Part shown: in pieces, positions 4,550 through 8,879 of the stretch
Layout of the letters: the number at the start of each line of letters is the position of its first letter
How positions within the stretch are numbered: the first letter of the stretch is position 1
DNA from: Acidobacteriota bacterium
GTDB taxonomy: Bacteria; Acidobacteriota; Aminicenantia; Aminicenantales; Aminicenantaceae
Reading direction: 5' to 3'
Length of the DNA: 8,879 nt
Assembly (NCBI GenBank): GCA_030609975.1
Contig: JAUWSR010000150.1
Span: 1 to 8,879, forward strand
The notes under the pieces: generated by a model
Databases searched by the model: none
Told to the model about the DNA's origin: nothing
Seen by the model: only the letters and a program-made list of their open reading frames with translations
Translations under genes and position numbers: made by a program

Positions 4550-7192
4550 TCAAGGAGATGGCTCCTGAAGCAACCTCTCAAACGCTGGATTTTGACGCAG
4601 CGGATCCCACGCCGGATCACTCCGGAGCAGGACCTGCGATACCAGATCCCCGGCCGGGATGCTCAAAAGATACTCCAGTCGAGCGATAGCCTCGCCGTAC
4701 TCACCCACCAAAGCATAGATCTCAGCCAGGTCTGCTACAAATCGAGGTCCTTCGATCTCATCCGCCTCCACCGGGCTCAACTCCACCGCCCTCAATCCAG
4801 CCTGCACAGCCTCCTCCTTGCGCCCCAGATAAGCCAAAGACCGCCCCAGCGACGCATAAAGTCTGGCATCATCAGCATGATCTGTCATGGCCTCTTCGAT
4901 GGCGATCCGCGCTGCCTCAGCATGAAACCTCTGGAGATCGGTCTGACCCTTGAGGTGATAGATCTGAGCTGAGGCAAGGTTTTTCTGAAAGAACATAAGG
5001 AATCCCCAATGACTGTCTTTCGGCACGGATGCAACCACTTCGAGGGCCCTATCATAATCCCGGGCAAATACAGCCGTATAAAAGCGCGACAATATAACGC
5101 TCCAATGTTCCTGCTTCAATCCCGCCAACAATCTGCGCGTTGTCTCCACGTCTCCGCGTGCGATCAGAGGGAGCTCGGCCTTGCTCTGCAGAGGCGGAAA
5201 ATAATCAGGGGCAATGGCCAGGGCTCGATCAAACCACTTCTCGGCCTCCTCATACCGGCGCAGACGAATACAGGATATTGCGATCTGATTGGGGATATCT
5301 GCGTTGCGCGGATAGATCTGTAAGACTTCCATTAAAACAGCTTGCGACTCTTCCCATTCGCCTTTTCGACGCAGGATATACCCGATGGTCGGGCTGGTGA
5401 AATTGGGCCAGGCCCGCTGGACGATGCTGTATTTTTCCAGCGCTCGATCATAATCTTTCAGTGCCCGATAATAATAGAAACCCCAAGCAAGCTGCACCTC
5501 GGGCTGCTCCGGATCGAGGGCTGTCGCCTCATACAGGGCATCGCGCGCCTTCTTCAGCCTGGCCGGCGTCCGGTCTACGCCGGAGCCATAAGCCTGAAGA
5601 TGCACACTCGTAAGATACCTGTAAGCATGAGCAAAATTGGGATCCAACTCGATGGCCTTTTCTAAAAGCTCGGCCGCCTGGTTGAACTCCTCCGGTTCGG
5701 TGAAATTCCATCCTCGCTCAGAGTGTTCATATGCTTTCAGGTAGTTGTTATAGGCCTCAACATTTTCTGTCGGCTTATATGTCAGGGTTTTCCGCGCAGG
5801 CTGCAGTACCTTGAGGTCCAATTCCTTGATCACACGCTCAGCGATCTCCGATTGCACGCTGAATATATCCGAGATGACCCGGTCATAGCTCTCCGACCAC
5901 AGATGGGTGTCATCCGAAGCCCGGATCAACTGGGCGGTCACCCTCACCCTGCCGGTGTCACTGTCGCTGTGATCCCAGCGGACTGTACCCTCTACGACAT
6001 AGTCCACACCCAGCTCTTCTCCGATCGCCCGCATGGATTTATCGGTTCCTTTGTAAAAACGGGCACTGGTGCGAGAGATCACGCCAAGATCATGTATGTG
6101 AGACAAACGAGTCGTGATCTCCTCGGTCAAGCCATCGGCAAAATATTCATCTTCCGGCTGCCCCAGATTCTCAAAAGGCAAAACTGCCAGCATCTTTTTC
6201 GTGCCGCCTGCCACAGCGGCTCCCGAATTTCCCGGCTCCCAAATAGTCAGCCTGGCTGCAACAACAAGCGCTACCACGGCCGCCAAAGCCGCAGCCAGTA
6301 TCCAGCCGCGCTTCAACCGAAACCGGAATCGTCTAAACGGCAGCGCAGCCGTAATGGTGGTCCGGGACTCATTCAGATCCTCCTCCAACCGCCCCAGATC
6401 CGCCTTGAGCTCCTGGGTGTCCTGGTAACGGTCCTGCCTATCTTGAGCCAGACACTTATGGATCAGCCGGTTCAGTTCCGCCGGGATCCGGGCGCTCTCT
6501 TCAGGTGTCTGTTTTACACTCACTTTCCCCGAAACCATCTCCTGCAGGATCTTCCCCACGGCATAGATATCCGAGCGCAGGTCGGCCTCCTTACCTGAAA
6601 TCTGTTCGGGCGCCATATACTCCAGTGTACCAACGATGTCCCCATTTTTTGCGGTCTTGTCGTCCACAAGCATCCGGGCCAGTCCAAAATCCATGATGCG
6701 GGCATTCCCCTCCTTGTCCAACATGATGTTGGAAGACTTCAGATCACGGTGTAGAACGCCGCAGTGGTGCGCCTCTTCCAGGCCTTCACATATCTGCCGG
6801 GCGATGCGCACAGCCGTGGCCGGATCGATCCGGCTGGTCATACGGATCATGCGCTTGAGATCTTCCCCCGGCACATACTCCATAGTGATGTAATAGGTTC
6901 CGTTGGTGCGGCCAAAATGATACAGCCGGCATACATTTTTGTGGGAGATCTTGCGTGCCAATTTGAGCTCATTCTGGAAGCGCTCGATGGTCTGCTCCGA
7001 GGCGGAGACCTCCGGTTTGATCAGTTTGAGCGAGACGGTCTCCTGGATCTGCTTGTCGATCACCTTGTAAACACGACCCATCCCTCCCCGTCCCAGCTCT
7101 TCGATCACTTGATAGCGACCGGCAAAGATCGAGCCCAAGGGCAGACTGCTGACATCCTCAGGGAAAATTTCAGTGGATTGATCTCCGTTCAT
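4550..7192 (-). CDS. Transmembrane Ser/Thr protein kinase with TolB-like domain and TPR repeats
   Basis: Residue numbers count from the first possible GTG codon at 7204 (884 residues). The kinase domain spans about 30-275: LGRGGMG (37-43), K60, helix-C glutamate E79, HRDLK (152-156), DFG (172-174) and APE (198-200). All are intact, so activity is expected. A basic stretch and one hydrophobic helix (about 301-318) follow. Next is a TolB N-terminal/COG5616-like domain (about 338-460) with LPFENLG, PEDEYFADGLTEEIT, GEELGVDYV and EGTVRWD. About ten helical TPR-type units reach the C-terminus, which closes with DPAWDPLRQNPAFERLL. The likely topology is an intracellular kinase with an extracytoplasmic TolB/TPR half for protein binding; partners are unknown. 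Three starts are in frame: GTG at 7204, GTG at 7201 and ATG at 7192. I prefer the ATG because AGGTGGTGA lies 5 bases before it. It follows its paralog by about 19 bases, so the two are probably co-transcribed. Confidence 0.95.
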   Translation of the reverse strand: MNGDQSTEIFPEDVSSLPLGSIFAGRYQVIEELGRGGMGRVYKVIDKQIQETVSLKLIKPEVSASEQTIERFQNELKLARKISHKNVCRLYHFGRTNGTYYITMEYVPGEDLKRMIRMTSRIDPATAVRIARQICEGLEEAHHCGVLHRDLKSSNIMLDKEGNARIMDFGLARMLVDDKTAKNGDIVGTLEYMAPEQISGKEADLRSDIYAVGKILQEMVSGKVSVKQTPEESARIPAELNRLIHKCLAQDRQDRYQDTQELKADLGRLEEDLNESRTTITAALPFRRFRFRLKRGWILAAALAAVVALVVAARLTIWEPGNSGAAVAGGTKKMLAVLPFENLGQPEDEYFADGLTEEITTRLSHIHDLGVISRTSARFYKGTDKSMRAIGEELGVDYVVEGTVRWDHSDSDTGRVRVTAQLIRASDDTHLWSESYDRVISDIFSVQSEIAERVIKELDLKVLQPARKTLTYKPTENVEAYNNYLKAYEHSERGWNFTEPEEFNQAAELLEKAIELDPNFAHAYRYLTSVHLQAYGSGVDRTPARLKKARDALYEATALDPEQPEVQLAWGFYYYRALKDYDRALEKYSIVQRAWPNFTSPTIGYILRRKGEWEESQAVLMEVLQIYPRNADIPNQIAISCIRLRRYEEAEKWFDRALAIAPDYFPPLQSKAELPLIARGDVETTRRLLAGLKQEHWSVILSRFYTAVFARDYDRALEVVASVPKDSHWGFLMFFQKNLASAQIYHLKGQTDLQRFHAEAARIAIEEAMTDHADDARLYASLGRSLAYLGRKEEAVQAGLRAVELSPVEADEIEGPRFVADLAEIYALVGEYGEAIARLEYLLSIPAGDLVSQVLLRSDPAWDPLRQNPAFERLLQEPSP

Positions 7193-7211
7193 GGCGCTCA
7201 CCACCTGTTGT

Positions 7212-8879
7212 TTATTTGTGGCCGACCGCCGCCTGCAGCACCTGCTGAAAGCGCGGTGAATCCCGCAGCGGATCCCAAAAAGGATCGATCCGCAGCATGG
7301 ATTCGGTTATCAAAAGTTCTGTGGGCAGAGACACCAGCATCTCCAACCGGGTCAGAGCCTCCTCATGCTCGCCCAAGATCATACAGATCTTGGCCATTTC
7401 CAGTACATAGCGAGGCCCATCAAAAGCATCCCGGGATACAGGCCGCCGCTGCAGCGCGATCTCACCCTCCTGGAAAGCTTCTTCCCTCATCCCCAGGTAG
7501 ACATAAACCAGCCCCATGGAGGCATGCAGCCGCGGGTCCCGGGGACACCTTTCCAAAGCCTGTTCCAACGCGATACGCGCCGCATCTAAATGGAAACGCA
7601 TCAGCTCCGTCGCCTGCAGCGCATGATAGGCAGAGGCGATGGCCAGGTTTTTTGGGATATAAAAATTGCCGGACGGAAAGGCCTCATACTCGATACCCTC
7701 CATGATCTCCAGCGCTTCCTGGTAATTGCGTTCCAACATGGCCAATCTGAAGTGGTAATAGGCCGTCAGACGGTTGGGGGGCAGAGCCATAACCAGAGCC
7801 TCGCTCCTTTCGATATCGCCTTCAGCCAGAAGCGGAAGCAAAGCCCGCAAAAGCTGAGCGTAATAGTAGTCGGGATTGATCTCGAGGGCCTGTTCCAGCC
7901 AATCCCGCGCCTGGTTAAATTCCCCCCAACAGACGTGAGTGCGGCTGATCTGATAGGCCAAGTCCACATTGCGTGGGTGAAGCCGGAAGGCCTCCTGCAT
8001 GGCTTCGTGCGCCTCCTCCCAGTTGCCCAGGCGTCGTTTCATGTAGCCTATGTAGGCAAAAGGCCGGTTGGGGCGTGTCCTCTGAACCCTCTCAAAGATC
8101 TCCAGGGCTCGTTCATAATCCCGCCGGCCCCAATATAAAAACAAAGCCTCGGCCAGCTCGGAATCAGGATCATCAGGAGCGAGTTCCCGGACTCTATTGA
8201 CGGCCAGCCGGGCTTTCTCCAAACGTTCATTCGAACGGTCGATCCCCAGGTTATAGCTCCAGAGATGGGTCACGGCCAGGGTGGTATAGGCAGAAACAAA
8301 TTCAGGATCAAGCTCCACGGCCAGGGTCAGCAGACCCACGGCCCGCTCGAACTCCTCTCCATCGGCATTATTCCAGCCTGTATCCGCATGTTTCATGGCC
8401 TTGAGATAATTGTTATACGCCTCCAAATTTTCCGTGGGATGGGATTTTAAGGCCTCCCGCTCCGGCTCCAGGACTGTCAGGTCCAGTTGTTTGGTGACCT
8501 CTTCGGCGATCTCGCCTTGAACGGCAAAAATATCATCGATGTCCCGGTCGTAACTTTCCGCCCAGATATGAGTGTCATCCGCCACCCGGATGAGCTCCTG
8601 GGTTACCCGGACCAGTCCCTGTCCTTCAGTGCTGCGATCCCAGCGCACGGTTCCTTCCAGCACATAATCAACTCCCAGTTCCTCCCCTATCTGTTTTGAG
8701 GTCAGGGAAGATTCCTTATAGACTTTAGCACTGGTACGGGAGATGACATTCAGCCCCTGCAGCACCGCCAAGCGGCTGGTGATCTCCTCAGTCAGGCCGT
8801 CGGCAAAGTATTCATCCTCGGGAGGCCCGAGATTCTCTAAGGGCAGGACAACGAGCACTTTGTTCCCGGTGCGAGAACC
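7212..8879 (-). CDS. TolB-like/TPR protein, C-terminal part of a probable Ser/Thr kinase (5' end cut by window edge)
   Basis: The frame is open to the edge at 8879, giving 555 visible residues ending in a TAA stop at 7214-7212. The GTG codon at 8858 lies in mid-domain and is not a credible start, since in-frame residues continue upstream as GSRTGNK. The visible part begins in the linker before a TolB-like domain (LPLENLG, PEDEYFADGLTEEIT, GEELGVDYV, EGTVRWD). It continues through TPR-type repeats to a DPFWDPLRDSPRFQQVL ending. It aligns without large gaps to the C-terminal half of the next gene, by eye about two-thirds identical in the TolB-like part and less in the TPRs. By that homology the missing part should be a kinase domain and a membrane helix, but neither is seen. 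It is a tandem paralog in the same direction and probably the same operon. Confidence 0.9.
   Translation of the reverse strand, partial: GSRTGNKVLVVLPLENLGPPEDEYFADGLTEEITSRLAVLQGLNVISRTSAKVYKESSLTSKQIGEELGVDYVLEGTVRWDRSTEGQGLVRVTQELIRVADDTHIWAESYDRDIDDIFAVQGEIAEEVTKQLDLTVLEPEREALKSHPTENLEAYNNYLKAMKHADTGWNNADGEEFERAVGLLTLAVELDPEFVSAYTTLAVTHLWSYNLGIDRSNERLEKARLAVNRVRELAPDDPDSELAEALFLYWGRRDYERALEIFERVQRTRPNRPFAYIGYMKRRLGNWEEAHEAMQEAFRLHPRNVDLAYQISRTHVCWGEFNQARDWLEQALEINPDYYYAQLLRALLPLLAEGDIERSEALVMALPPNRLTAYYHFRLAMLERNYQEALEIMEGIEYEAFPSGNFYIPKNLAIASAYHALQATELMRFHLDAARIALEQALERCPRDPRLHASMGLVYVYLGMREEAFQEGEIALQRRPVSRDAFDGPRYVLEMAKICMILGEHEEALTRLEMLVSLPTELLITESMLRIDPFWDPLRDSPRFQQVLQAAVGHK

Noticed and set aside
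5723..6598. Long plus-strand open frame of 291 codons
   Set aside because: It lies wholly antisense to the TolB-like and kinase coding region of the TPR kinase, whose motifs are intact, and its translation shows no recognisable domain. It is a shadow of a GC-rich gene.
6764..7705. Plus-strand open frame of 313 codons spanning the junction of the two paralogs
   Set aside because: It is antisense to both TPR genes and crosses their intergenic gap, with low-complexity Pro/Arg/Ala-rich translation and no ribosome binding site that would support it.
8856..8858. GTG at 8858 as the start of the TolB-like/TPR protein
   Set aside because: The reading frame continues upstream to the window edge and the codon sits at the first strand of the TolB-like domain. 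The paralog shows that a kinase domain and membrane helix should precede it.

Overview
The window reads as a piece of a bacterial chromosome rich in membrane-bound eukaryote-like Ser/Thr kinases. Large kinases joined to TolB-like/TPR or PD40 sensor halves, together with lipoproteins, suit an Acidobacteriota-type or Aminicenantes-type bacterium. That placement is an inference from gene style; no phylogenetic marker is present. Six of the seven genes lie on the minus strand and are moderately GC-rich. The one plus-strand gene, a REP-associated tyrosine transposase, is clearly more AT-rich.

Layout in minus-strand reading order, from high to low coordinates. (1) 8879-7212: C-terminal part of a TolB-like/TPR protein, almost certainly a kinase whose catalytic half lies outside the window. 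(2) 7192-4550: a complete Ser/Thr kinase with one membrane helix, a TolB-like domain and TPR repeats; it is a tandem paralog of (1) and starts about 20 bases after it. (3) 4431-3556: a lipoprotein with two VOC (glyoxalase-fold) domains, with a possible promoter and palindrome upstream. (4) 3546-3343: a tiny Gly/Tyr-rich exported protein whose ribosome binding site overlaps the stop of (3). (5) 3293-2829: a [2Fe-2S] subunit of a molybdenum hydroxylase with no large subunit in view. (6) About 1880-2826: a RAYT transposase gene on the plus strand, framed by inverted copies of an 18-base sequence centred on GGGGACWGTCCCC. (7) 1823 to beyond position 1: a second type of kinase, with an N-terminal zinc ribbon and a PD40 beta-propeller. 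It has a near-consensus sigma-70 promoter that begins 7 bases outside the transposase cassette.

The kinases appear to be transmembrane receptors: an intracellular catalytic domain, one helix and an extracytoplasmic protein- or ligand-binding half. What they sense and phosphorylate cannot be read from the sequence. The VOC lipoprotein, the small exported protein and possibly the Fe-S subunit may form one transcription unit. The transposase cassette fills the gap between the Fe-S gene and the PD40 kinase promoter. No gene-free stretch exceeds 300 bases, and I saw no tRNA, rRNA or CRISPR array. I found no clearly new system. The most informative items are the REP-framed transposase, the tandem sensor kinases, the lipid-anchored VOC protein and the orphan Fe-S subunit.
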